Source: Asterella californica
Taxonomy: Eukaryota > Streptophyta > Marchantiopsida > Marchantiales > Aytoniaceae
Assembly (NCBI GenBank): GCA_036924285.1
Contig: JAYKYS010000001.1
Coordinates: 33,727,501-33,791,500, forward strand
Reading direction: 5' to 3'
Length of the DNA stretch: 64,000 bases
The translations under genes were made by a program, and so were the position numbers. Shown here one piece after another: positions 1 to 10,634 of this stretch. The notes under the pieces are model-generated. The model ran no database searches and was not told the DNA's origin. It saw nothing but the letters and a program-made list of their open reading frames with translations. Position 1 is the stretch's first letter. Each line of letters opens with the position of its first letter.

Positions 1-573
1 TCTATCTATTGTGGTAGGAGTTACCTTGATCTAGTCAAAGTGTTACTTGTATTATTAGAAAGCTTGTACAGTAGGCTATCCATTACTACAAGGTTCATCT
101 TGAATGGAGCTCAAATCAACGAACCGTAGAAGGTAAATTTTAGATAGTTTGTCGGAGAAAAATACTAGAGAAGATATTGTTAGTGCACAAGTCAGCCTAA
201 GGGATTGTTTGAAGGTGTTTTGTGATCTAAAGAATATATTTATCATGTATGAATCTTTCATGTACTTAGAGTATTATTGAACACCCAATTGTATTGTGTG
301 GTGCACGCGTGTTACATTTAAGATCAAGTTAGATCGATAAAACTGAGACAACTAGATACTAGAGTCGAGATAAAGTCAGATTGACTGGATAGTGAGAGTA
401 CAAGGGTTTTATCGAGTTGGTCCAAGGTCTTGCTATATCTCTTTACAACCAGATACCCAGTGTACTCCTAGACAAATATTCATACTCTACGACAACGGAT
501 GGATGAGACTTGCGTTGATGATATGATTCCTGAAGAGATATCACAAAATGAACTAATCTGCTATTTTAAGATA
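1..573 (+). mobile_element. LTR fragment of a Ty3/gypsy element (left end cut by window)
   Basis: Non-coding. It matches 14584-15150 over its whole length with scattered substitutions, including the shared blocks around the phrases gtaggctatccatt, cgataaaactgagacaa and gatggatga. A decayed gag starts directly downstream at about 580, in the order expected for 5' LTR then leader then gag. The left boundary lies outside the window, and no clear TG..CA end or primer-binding site can be seen. Calling it an LTR is inference from the repeat plus the adjacent gag. Confidence 0.6.
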
Positions 574-579
574 AAAAGA

Positions 580-1770
580 ACTTGACGTGAAACATCTAGA
601 ATGAGAGGTACGTTTGTGGATTTGCAACCATGGACGTTGAAGGGTTGTCTCATTTCATAGATGAGGCTTTTACTTCTAGAAAGACTCCTAAAGTTACCAA
701 ATTTACTTGGTCTGACATGCGATTGCTCGAGGAATTCGCGTTGAGAATGCAACAATAACAACCCGCTGAACAAAAAGCTACCAAAGCCTTGTAATCTGTT
801 GTGAGGATGTTGGATCAATTTGATGAGAGAAATTTGTCCGAGTACTTGAGGTACTACTCGAGGAAGATGGAGCTAACAAAATACTAGAAAAAAATGATAC
901 AAACGTTTGAGCTTCCCGTTGTAGTTGAGTTACGAGAGCATGTGAGAGAGATCATTCGAGTTCATGAAGCTACTTGGGAGGAGTTTACTCTCGACTGAAT
1001 ACTCTCTAGAGGATGTCATTAGAAGTGACTAAGAAGTCATTCATGGAGTGCGTGAACAAACCCAACAAAGGATTGGTTGCCACAAAATTGTTTCGAGAGT
1101 TTGATAGACAATATCTTCAGTTGTCATGGATAGAGAGATTCACACTTGAGAATAACAAAGTTGAGCTATTCCTACAATTATCCAACAATGACCTACAAAA
1201 AGAGTTGGAGCTACTTCTAGAAAATAAGACGAAAGATAACAGACTTATCGCTAATTGGAAAAAGATTTCTGGAGCGGTTGGTAATTCTTGCAAAAAGAGA
1301 GTACTTGAGAGTATGAATGTGAGAGTAAATCATGAGGAAGCAATCAACAATACTTCTATCTATGCTCCACTTCCTAGTATTCTTATTCTTGTAAGTGTTC
1401 CACAACCAAGAGATACTATGGAAGAGTTGGTGAAAGGGATGAGGGACTTGCAGATCAAGTTAGTAAGGTTGGAAGAGAAAGGAGAAACACATTATATCAT
1501 GTTTTTCCTTAAACAAGATTATGTACAAAGATGCATTTGGTGAGATAGTGTTGGTCATGCTCGAAAAGAGTGTGGTGGTTTTGTCAATACTCTACAAGAT
1601 GGAGTAGTCAATTGAAAAAAAGAGAAGATTGCTTTGAAAGATAATAGAGAGATTCTCAAAATTAACTTTGGATAGAGAGGAATGAAGCAGATATTGGAGG
1701 AATATCTATCGCAACATGTTAGTATAAATTGTTACCTATGGAGTTGAGATAGTATGAGAGAGAAGTGCTT
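580..1770 (+). pseudogene. Degenerate Ty3/gypsy gag relic
   Basis: Homologous to the gag at 60031-61254. The longest open piece (about 1013-1543) contains NKPNKGLVATKLFREFDRQY, matching the better copy's KPNKGLSVNELLREFDRQY, followed by the same charged region. The zinc knuckle reads CIW-stop-DSVGHARKEC: the second cysteine codon is TGA, so the CCHC motif is lost. Upstream, two glutamine positions (around 755 and 793) are now TAA where the better copy has CAG or CAA, and other stops follow. Similarity ends near 1770; no protease or RT is found downstream. Gag would package element RNA into cytoplasmic particles, but this copy cannot make a full protein. Confidence 0.8.
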
Positions 1771-3480
1771 CTGTTTACTCTTGGAGGTAGATTTCATGCA
1801 AAAATTATGCAAATGAAACAAATACTTGTACATAATGAGAGAAGGTAAAGTTTATCCAACACACTTCTTTCATTGTGAATAGAAGTCCAAACACTCAAAG
1901 TTTCATAATTCCAAAAATGTATTATGGGTGTGAATTGTTCGGAATGAAATAGTGATAACTATGTCGGTCCATCTAGAATGTCATCACTCGTGGATTTAAA
2001 TGGTGTGTTGTAAAAACACAAGAATCCAAATAGATATCAACTGTGGTCCTTCCTTGAATTTGAGATCTTATCAATATGCGCACATGTGACATCCCAATTG
2101 ATCTGATCGGATCTAAGACAAGTTCTCAGACTCCGAGTACTTGGTGAGTGGATCTTAATACAAGTTAGCACAGGTCTTTAACTATACTATGAGTATTCGC
2201 TTGCACTACTTCAGCGACTTGAAAGCAACAACAAATATCTGGTCAATTTTCCTAAACCATCGACTTGAATGTGTATGTTGTCGATGATATCCCGGATTCA
2301 AAATTATATTACAAAAACTCATTGTTAGTACAATGTGTTCTCTCGACATCCATTAGTAATAAATTGAAAATGTTCATAAAATGAGGTCCGAAAACTCCAC
2401 GATGCTCCACGTGACGAGAAGAGAAAACATCCGATAATTGCGAACAATATCATTGAGAGAAATTTTTGGAATATTACTTGGAGCCTAGGACTGCTAGATT
2501 AGACTACAAAGACTACATGGTTAGAGTCATCTAGACATCTTCCTATAGCAATAGACTGAAAATGTTTCATAAAATGAGGTCTGAAAACTCCACCATGCTT
2601 GTGTTTCCTTGAGAGGTTTGAAAACGTCACAAAGCTTGACATGAGGAAAAAAAAACATCCGATAATTACGAATCATATCAAAAATTTATTTTAAACACTA
2701 CGGATGATAAACCGGACATAACCACAAGCTCAACCATCTAGATGAAGCATTGAGAACGAACCATATTCTACCTAGATCCTCTTAGTGGAATATAATATTT
2801 TGCTAAACAAAAACATGCCTCTTTTATTTATTATGTACATTTTTCTTATATGAAACTTGTCACTTTGATTCACTATTGTAATTCAATTACTCACTGTCAA
2901 CAATGCTCTATTATAACTCATTTCGATCTAACGATAATATTCTATTTTGGTTCACCTTTATCCGGTATCAATGATAATAAACTCACCCCATTTTGATCCA
3001 ACCTCACTGTTATATACCAGCTCATTTAGAAAACTTCAAATTCTTGTCACCAACTCAATATAATATTGGACATATTTTACATGTCTCTCTGCAAGGTTTC
3101 TCATACCGTACCTCGAGTTCAGGTTTGACACTTTTTGCTGAATATTTGAAGTTAGGCCCTCAAGACCAAAAAATAAATAAATTTCGGTAACTTCTGAACT
3201 TTTCTGTTCAATTTAAGAAATTTAAATTTTTATACATTTTATTCGTTGTTCATTCAAAATATACAAGTATTAAAACTACTTTTGTTCTTTTGAGATTCCT
3301 CAACTCTACTCATGTAATTTGTACATGACCTTCACATAACTCTTTGCTGCCGAATCTGACCTCATAGTACGGTATGTACATCAACTCAGATTGATATCAA
3401 ATACTCCGTTTCTTTGGAAATGAGCCAATATGCGTGTTCACACTAGGCGTAATTAAATAGATTGACTGAATACAGCAAGA
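1771..3480. other. Intergenic, AT-rich, with one direct repeat
   Basis: No convincing gene. A diverged direct repeat of about 100 bp occurs at about 2360-2450 and 2552-2680 (offset 192), sharing gaaaatgtt..cataaaatgaggtc and aacatccgataatt. The remainder is low-complexity AT-rich sequence with short chance ORFs. Confidence 0.6.
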
Positions 3481-3490
3481 TATATAAATA
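3481..3490 (+). promoter_or_regulatory. TATA box upstream of the L31 gene
   Basis: TATATAAATA, a good plant TATA box, lies about 200 nt before the L31 ATG and just before a GC-rich stretch (3505-3660) that would be the 5' leader. Transcription would be expected to start near 3515. Basis: motif and position only. Confidence 0.5.
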
Positions 3491-3688
3491 GACATTACTG
3501 ATTACGCCCCGCTAGCCTCGCGGCGGGACCAACGAACAGGCTACATCAGGCGGAGAGCGAAGCTTCCCGGAGTAAAGAATGCTGCGGAATCGCTTAGACG
3601 CGAGCGAGTCACCAGGCATTGTGAGAAAGCTCTAGAGTTGCAGCGAAGGGTGGGGCGTGGCAGCTCCTTTCTGGCACGAAGAAAAGAT

Positions 3689-3886
3689 ATGAAGAAGGGT
3701 GTACATCCTGCGTTACAGTGGATTTCGATTATCACACCGCACGGCCGTTTAGTTCGCGTTTTATCAGCGAAGGCATTCAAGTTGGACCGCCCTTATTTCG
3801 TTAGGGATCCGGGTAAAGAGTCAGAGACAGTTGGGCAGCTTGCCAAGTTCAAGCGTCGTTTTGAGTTTCCTACAAAAAATAATTAG
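3689..3886 (+). CDS. Ribosomal protein bL31-type (probably organellar, mitochondrial)
   Basis: A 65-residue protein, the normal size for bacterial-type L31. It starts MKKGVHP, the family N-terminal signature, and ends with GQLAKFKRRFE, matching the conserved C-terminal basic block. It lacks the CxxC zinc pairs of the C+ bacterial form, so it is a C- type. L31 sits on the large subunit near the central protuberance and bridges to the small subunit. A nuclear copy in a plant would serve organellar ribosomes; mitochondria are the likelier site, but this is inference. The ATG at 3689 is the only in-frame ATG; the frame is open upstream back to a stop at 3485 and reads as an Arg-rich stretch. A TATA box lies at 3481. 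The next gene begins 372 nt downstream on the same strand. Confidence 0.8.
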   Translation: MKKGVHPALQWISIITPHGRLVRVLSAKAFKLDRPYFVRDPGKESETVGQLAKFKRRFEFPTKNN

Positions 3887-4257
3887 AGTTTTAGCAGGTA
3901 TGAAGCAATCCTTTCTCTCAGGACTTTGCTGTTTCGGATCGAACTGATGCGTGAATTTTGAAGTGATCTTCGGGTTTTCACATTGTGCGGATGAATAATT
4001 ACGACAAGCATTGTTCTCGTTCTGTAGGTGTTTTATAGGTTTCATGGATTCAGTCTGTTTTGCGGTCTCAAGCTTTTAATGAATGCTTACCATAATGAAG
4101 GTATTCGTTATTACGTCAGTTTCACACTACGTTCCGCGGGTTCTAAGCTTTGAGACCTCTGATGAAATACCTGGGTGAAGTTGTTAAGATATGAGATGGC
4201 GTCAGGTTCCATGAACAAATTTCTTTTTGTCCTCACGGACTTTGAGCTTACAGTTCC

Positions 4258-5733
4258 ATGGGAGCTCGTGCAGATCTTTTGGTCAAGTCCGTGTCGGTGG
4301 AGATGGAAGTCAGTGCTCCAGTGGGACTGCTGAATACTCGTCCGCCGCGACTAGAAGATGCGGGCCTCGAGGATTGTGCTTTACCTGCACATGCGATTCA
4401 GGTAGAGATCTATGCTATTAATCTTTTCCAGGTCTCTCATAGTCAACTTCGTTGCGCCTCTTATGCTCAGTGTGGGTACATTCTAATCAGAGTGGGGAAT
4501 TTGGGAAACTAGGGTTTGACGAGGCACGAAGAAAGAGTGTTGAACTCTGAAATATGGTGGAACCCGACGTTCTATTGAGCGTTCCACCTCAGTTGACTGT
4601 TGAAATATCCAACGTGTTTTGGTTGTCTTTATTCGTCGGGACATCGTTTATTGTTTGGAGTCTCCTGTGCTGTCCTTTTTGTGTGGGTATTCTGGGGGGA
4701 CAGAGACGTATGGATGCTGAGGTACTTAAGCAGTTTAATCTCTGTTGCTCGTAAAGATCCGTCTTTCCGTTTGGCAGCCAACGGATTCAGGGACAGCACA
4801 TATGAATTCTCGAGTCAGTGTGTCCTTTGTGAGTGTGCTGGAGCGGATATAATATCGGAGATGGGCCTGGCCTTCTGATGGTTTGACCTTCAAGATTGAA
4901 TCATGTTAACTTGTGCCACATGCATTAAATTACCTGTAGTTCCGTGTCCTCCTAGGGATAACTGATTGATACCTGGGTTTTGTTCTTCGTACCAGTTTAA
5001 CAACTTGCCATTCTGTGTATCTCGGGCTTTACTGATGTATTAATCAGCCCAATTGTAAGACTAGGTGGTAGACGTTTAACGTGTGTTGAAACTGTTTGAG
5101 AAGCCCATCTGTACAAAACGGATAGTATCACATCTTTCTCTTTCTCGTTAGCACCGTCCAGCCAGGGCACGGGGTCTGTGGTCGAAAGGCTACGGCATGC
5201 AATCCCTTATGAGTACATATTTTCTTTGTAAGAACCATGTTGGAATCATGTCGGTACATTTAGTAAGCAAGAATTTGTTATCTGGACGCTTGTCCACTTG
5301 CTGGATTCAGGACGCTTACCTTCGTGATCGTGTAAAACAGGAAGCTTTTAAACGTGCCGCAGATGCCGTGAGTTATGTTTCGTCTGCTGCAACCGGTGTT
5401 CTTGGCAGGAAGCATCAAACTGATGATGAGTGCGCACAGAATCCCGGACCAACAAATGGAACTTGGGAAGATCGGTGCCTGGATTCTTCAGGAGTAGGAA
5501 CCTTGGGTGAGAAGGAGAGCTGTGTTGAAACAAAAACAGGGGGACTCATCGAGGAAGGGCATGATTTGTTAGTACAGGGCGGCGACGAGATTAAAACGGA
5601 TAGTCTTGTGGTTGGGTCGGAAGCGGAGCCAGAGCTCGGAGGACATGTGTGTGTCGGAGAAGATGTGGACGAGGATACTCCAAAACCAAAAGACAGTGAA
5701 GGAGGACCGATTCTGATCGGAGCAGTCGTATAG
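4258..5733 (+). CDS. Conserved plant protein of unknown function, two exons (4258-4401 and 5341-5733)
   Basis: Exon 1 starts at the first ATG after an in-frame stop (TGA at 4243) and ends CAG|GTAGAG at 4401, a near-consensus donor in phase 0. Exon 2 begins after AAACAG at 5340 in phase 0 and ends at TAG 5731-5733. An alternative acceptor at about 5310 would add ten residues in the same frame. The intron is about 939 nt. The 178-residue product has a short acidic motif in exon 1 (RPPRLEDAGLEDCALP), an Ala-rich helical start to exon 2 (EAFKRAADAVSYVSSAATGV) and an acidic, low-complexity tail ending GGPILIGAVV. The LEDAGLEDCALP..EAF..AA pattern resembles an uncharacterised plant family I recall but cannot name. 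No catalytic motif or membrane segment is visible. M16 (4303) is an alternative start. Splicing is inferred from consensus sites and phase. Confidence 0.5.
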
Positions 5734-6972
5734 AAGGAAAGATGTTAGTATGATTGGTATGGCCGGAGTCTCTAGCGCCCATGCACAGATTGTTCTGGCC
5801 GCGATGGATCTCGAGTAGGAGAAAGTAGGGGTGGGGAGGGGTATTAGTTGGATATGGTATCTTGACTGCAGAGACTTTTCCAGAAATTTTGAATGTGAAG
5901 AGTGTTTTCTCAGTTGTGATAGTGGTAGATGGTTCGGGGTGCTTGTTGGTGGATGAAGCCGTTAGGGTCCTTGCATTGGGGACTTGCTGCATGCAGTGGT
6001 GCAAAATGTTATGTAGAATGACATAACATTATTATCCACCATGTTCGTAGTGTCTACTGAACAACGGTGTAATGGAAGTATTCTGTCGTAGTCCATGGCA
6101 TTTGGGGGTCGAAACTATTGGTACTGAACGCAGATGGGCTAACACATGTACATAACTTTACGAACGAACGAATTGGGGAGCCCCGAGGAGTCGGTTATTC
6201 TGATCGATTTCTGATGAGGTTTCAGGTTGTAAACTGCTCAAGTGCTTGCATAAACTTAATCAGTGTGGCGGCTGAGAAGACAAAGGATAGGTCGCACCAC
6301 TCCCTCAAGCCTTGCGCCTTGGAAGAAAAGGATACATGTGCTCTTTACCGAACAAACTTGTAAGTTTTTCTCCAAAACCTAGAAAACTGATACACAGAGG
6401 TCATATTAAGATTCAGAGTGTAGAGATACACGAATTGCCAGTGTACTTTTTAATAACGAAGTGAACCAGAAACTACGATGTCTCTGATGGAGGTTGTGAT
6501 GGTTCACACCAGTAATCTCCGCCAGGTCTGCAGGTATAACTTGTAATGTTGCTTATTGGTGTGTTGTAATTGTTATGTTATTGGTTAGTTATGCGTCCAT
6601 GGTGAAAACCGGAAAGGAGGGGCCACATTACCTGTCTTGTAATGTATTTTGTCGTGTTACCAGACGGTTAAGAGGAGGGAGAGAGACGGATGTAGTCATT
6701 GTGGGGAAGAGAGATCGCTAACGCATAGCCCCGCAATAGTAATTCGACTTATAATATCCTCACGCGGGGTATCAAAGGACAGTCGAAACGATCTAAACAG
6801 GAAAATCAAGTCAGAGCAAACAAAATAGGAGACGCCCGAATCAGTCCCAGTTAAGGTTAAAAGCATGGTTTCCTGATCTGCACAACGTCCGCGATCTCTG
6901 TCTGCCCCCGACGACAGAACTGAAAGGGAGACACGACAGAACTGAACGGGAGACGCTACCTCGGGTGATTTC
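5734..6972. other. 3' flank and intergenic region
   Basis: Probably holds the 3' UTR of the preceding gene. Short ORFs on both strands (for example 6118-6363) lack recognisable motifs or good starts. Nothing else is supportable. Confidence 0.5.
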
Positions 6973-7307
6973 CAGAAATTTACTTTGATCAGACGTTTAT
7001 AAAGAATGTCGGACTTGATCGGACCCCTGTAAATTTTTTTATTTGATCAGATTTTTCACCTAGAATTGCCAGTTGTATAGGTCATTTTGCTTTATCAGCT
7101 ATGCGTGTTAACAGGAAAAACTATGCACTCATCAAGATAAGTCAATTGATCATCTAAAATTATTCTTTTTGGTTTCTTTTCGCGTCATTGATCCTGTTGG
7201 AAAGCGAAACAAATCTCAGTATGATTGGCAACTGGAGGTCTGATAAAGCAAAAAATTCGAAACGGGGTGTGATCAAATCCTACATTCGTCTGATCAAGTA
7301 AACCTCT
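6973..7307. mobile_element. MITE, Mutator-like by target duplication (copy 1)
   Basis: A 335-bp non-coding element. The left end reads AGAAATTTACTTTGATCAGA from 6974; the right end is its imperfect inverse, with GTCTGATCAAGTAAA at 7288-7302. The element is flanked by an exact 10-bp direct repeat, GGGTGATTTC, at 6963-6972 and 7308-7317. A 9-11 bp target duplication with terminal inverted repeats is typical of Mutator-like elements. Just inside the left end are further TTGATC-containing blocks (about 7014 and 7042). A second member of the family lies at 29318-29638. Confidence 0.65.
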
Positions 7308-9656
7308 GGGTGATTTCTACATGAAGTATTTACTATGTGGATTCTATTCTTACCAAATAGGTCTCTCTGTATTGAAGTCGTCCAGCACGGACTTGCGATC
7401 CTTGTTTGGCATAGGTTATTGTAGTGATTGACATTTGCCGCATTGCTCGCGAGGGCTCCGGAGGGATCCAGTCAAGACCCACCTCACCTTCGGAGCGAGA
7501 GCTAGAAGAGCAACGTAACCTTTTCCCTTCGCTGTCAATGTGTCGATACTCTCACCGTTCTAGTTAGAGTCTGGCTCATCAATGTGGGTCTGCTTGAGGC
7601 TCGTCGGTAGACAACTTCAAGAATCGTGTCTACATAAGTTAATTGAACAATTCACCATTGCGAGTGGAAAGCGCTACGCAATGAATAGCAAACGTATAGA
7701 AAGATTTCATCAAGGTCTAAAGGGAAAAAGGACCCTAAGGGTAAAGCAATCAACATCTCGAAGGGGGAGAGACAGAAGCTAAGCTACACTGTGGACGTGT
7801 CAGATAAAGCTATCTGTAAATAATAAAAATAAATTGTCCAAAGAACATAGTTCATAAAGATTGAGGATTCATATATCTCCAAGACTAAAAAATGAAACGA
7901 TGTCTTTTTTACATATCTTTATACTTGTTCACCTTTGTTGCTGTTGTTACGCTTACAACTCATCTCGAAAGATGAGTGATCACTTGTGCTATCATCGAAT
8001 TTTCTCTCGGTTCCATGATAATCACATTTGTCACTGAAACATTATTCTCTTTTATCATGTACAGATCAACTCTTGGATCCATGATAATCACATTTGTCAC
8101 TGAAACATTATCCTCTTTTATCATGTACAGATCAACTCTCATTGATCTTTTCGTGTAATGAACAATCGCTCTCTCTACGTCATGTAATTGATATTTCATA
8201 CCGAACATAATTTCTCTGCTGACATCATGAATAACTATTCGCTCTCTACAAACACGATCGATAGATCGAACAAAACTTTAGTGAGGTGTAGCACTAGACA
8301 CCACACTTGCATGTGAAAAACGCCTAAGTTTGTTGTTGTACCAAACCTAGAACCAAACCTGTTTACTTCATCATTGTAGAGAAGAACCGTTAGCGAGTCA
8401 AGTATTCAGTACGATGCGAGGTGTAAATACCGTTGTACAGTAGTTCAAGAGCTACGCAACACGTATATTCTACATCGCTCCTTTAAAACATCTGGATTTG
8501 GTAGTTTCTCATGGTAAAGTAGATAAGAACTACTGTAGCTGTCTTCCACATACGACTGATTTCTACAGGCGATTTCTGATTTGATCCCAACCGAATCGAC
8601 TCCGAACACACGAAACATATAACACTGTGGTCTCGGTACTGGAGAGGCAAACTCTCTGCTGGAGCTTACAGAGAGCTTACTTTCTCGCGTTTCGACTGGT
8701 TCTAGATCGAACAGTATGAAGATATCTGACGACATCACAACATCACATCGAGCGTGCAGTGTAGTTCCTCAAGATAAAAAGAATGAGTTGAAGAGCTACG
8801 CTGATGAAGTTGGTCTATCGAACATACTTGAGGTCTGTATGGTTCTCTCGAGGTAAAACCTAACACATTTTCCTCAAGGGGCAACGGATTAACGAGACTT
8901 CCAGGCAGATGGACACCAAGTCAAGAAACCGGAAATTAGAACATGCTTTGTGTGCGAGTCTCTGTATAGAATGTGATGTAGTATCATTACTACTATCATT
9001 ACTACTAGCGTTTAAATATGTTTACACCCAAGAAAAGTAGCAGCACGCTAGAAGGGTACTAACTGCCATATGAAAGTATACGAGATGTTCGATTATAGAG
9101 AACTTAAATCAAGCTGCACCCTGCAAACATATCCTTGGGGCTGGTACATCCGTATCTGCTGGCAGCTTATTCACTTCAAGCATCTCGTTTCACCTGCTGT
9201 ACGCTTCAATCCATCACGAGAAAACGATGAGTAAATTTGATGCCAATCAACTGAGAAGCTCCAGACTAAACCTCACAAGAAGATCTAAAGCAGCGACCTG
9301 CGAGCTACGATGCACAAGAGATATCATCACCTGCTGCTGCAATGTATGTACCACCTGATGTACAGTGTATGCATGCTGCAGCTCGATATCACCAACATGA
9401 ACTAAGAACTAACTATCACCAACAAGTATCGCACTCCTCTGCTATGTCCGCTTTGCGCCAAACCACTTTAGTGTATGGACACTGAATCTGAACTTCTAGG
9501 ACACCGAAAGAAGAGAAAATCTCCAGCTCTGATGTCGGCTTCATTTGAGACGTCCAAGCATATGGCAGAAGTATACAACCCATTCAGGCCTTAATTGGGT
9601 TATAACTACTCTGACGATGATTACACTCGAGAAACCAGAGGCACAATGTCGATAGA
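7308..9656. other. Intergenic with a 66-bp tandem repeat
   Basis: No recognised gene. The longest minus-strand ORF (ATG at 8735 to 8445) has no known motif. The tandem repeat at 8012-8139 is listed separately. The 3' flank of the IMPACT homologue lies at the right end. Confidence 0.5.
8012..8139. repeat. Tandem repeat, period 66 bp, two copies
   Basis: Copies begin at 8012 and 8078 with tccatgataatcacatttg and end in the shared block atgtacagatcaactct. They differ at a single position in the middle (attattctc versus attatcctc), so the duplication is recent. It gives short repeated ORFs on both strands that should not be taken as genes. Confidence 0.9.
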
Positions 9657-10634
9657 TCACTTAGGAATAAATCCTTGTCCATCCAGCAACTCTCTCGCCA
9701 CATTGTTGATGTGTTTGAACCGGTCTGGACCGAGTAACGTCCCACCATACCAGCGGGAAACAACAACCACAACATTCCTACACTTGCACATCTCCAAGAG
9801 GTGCAACAACCTGCCACCAGCTGCATTTTCCCCATCATCATCGCAGTCTGAGATAACAGTTTCGCCTTCGACCGCATGCTTTCCCTTGCCCGACCGCGGC
9901 TGAACGATTCTGTATGCTGAAATATTATGAGTGGCTTTGGCAATCTTTGGATTTGAAAGCAGGTACTGTTTGACTTGCTGAACCTCGTCCACCGTGGTGA
10001 CAGGAGCAACATGAGCAATGAATACGGATTTCCTATCCATCAGTGGCTCCTTGGAGTGGTACACAGGAGGCATGCTGGCCATGACGTCCTGCTGCTTCGC
10101 AGATGGCTCAGACGGGTGGACTCTTAGCACTTTCCCAGAGTCAGTTGCCTTGTCTGGGACTTGTGCCAGCATTTCGAACTCTTCTCTTAAAGCTTCACTT
10201 CGAAAGCGCTTGACAAGCTCTGCGTTCTCAGCCAGAAACTCGAGCCAAGAATTCTCTAGCCATGTCTTCAACCATTCGATCCACTCAAACAGAACGACAT
10301 CGTGCTCGGTTCCGCCCGTCGCAGTAGCTTCAAACATTGCCTGCAGCTCCGCCTTGATGCAGGCACGATGCTCATCCTTTATCCACGGTGGTTCACCATA
10401 GGCTTCCTTCAACTCATAGACTGGTGGATTCGTCTTCGGATATGTGAGAGGTAAGTGAACTGTCAGGATCACTTTAGTGGGCGGTACATCTTCGTCTTGC
10501 GGAGCTACTGCAAATGTGATGAGGTAAGAAACTTGATCATTTCCGCTCTTGACATCTTTGAGAAAATCCTCTGGGTAGATCGATGTCAGGGCCAGCTTCT
10601 CCTCCTCGCGCGATCGACTGTTCTCGTCCATCAT
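9657..10634 (-). CDS. IMPACT/YIH1 homologue (RWD + UPF0029), predicted GCN1-binding regulator of GCN2
   Basis: A 325-residue single-exon protein. An N-terminal RWD domain covers about residues 8-115, including the family's YPxxxPPxYE-like stretch YPKTNPPVYE. After a linker, the C-terminal UPF0029/IMPACT domain covers about residues 205-310 and contains the signature SRWYGGTLLG at 293-302, preceded by the GGRLLHLLEM helix. In yeast and animals YIH1/IMPACT binds GCN1 through the RWD domain and so limits activation of the kinase GCN2 under amino-acid starvation; the same cytosolic role here is inferred. Length fits the family. Two adjacent ATGs (10634 and 10631) open the frame right after an in-frame TAG; either could start. 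No disruption is seen. Its large antisense ORFs are shadows. Confidence 0.9.
   Translation of the reverse strand: MMDENSRSREEEKLALTSIYPEDFLKDVKSGNDQVSYLITFAVAPQDEDVPPTKVILTVHLPLTYPKTNPPVYELKEAYGEPPWIKDEHRACIKAELQAMFEATATGGTEHDVVLFEWIEWLKTWLENSWLEFLAENAELVKRFRSEALREEFEMLAQVPDKATDSGKVLRVHPSEPSAKQQDVMASMPPVYHSKEPLMDRKSVFIAHVAPVTTVDEVQQVKQYLLSNPKIAKATHNISAYRIVQPRSGKGKHAVEGETVISDCDDDGENAAGGRLLHLLEMCKCRNVVVVVSRWYGGTLLGPDRFKHINNVARELLDGQGFIPK

Noticed and set aside
4554..4878. Overlapping plus-strand ORFs with hydrophobic stretches
   Set aside because: They lie inside the predicted intron of the 4258-5733 gene and have no recognisable motif.
9584..10018. 144-residue minus-strand ORF overlapping the IMPACT homologue
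   Set aside because: A frame shadow of the UPF0029 domain; the 325-residue frame has the family signature.
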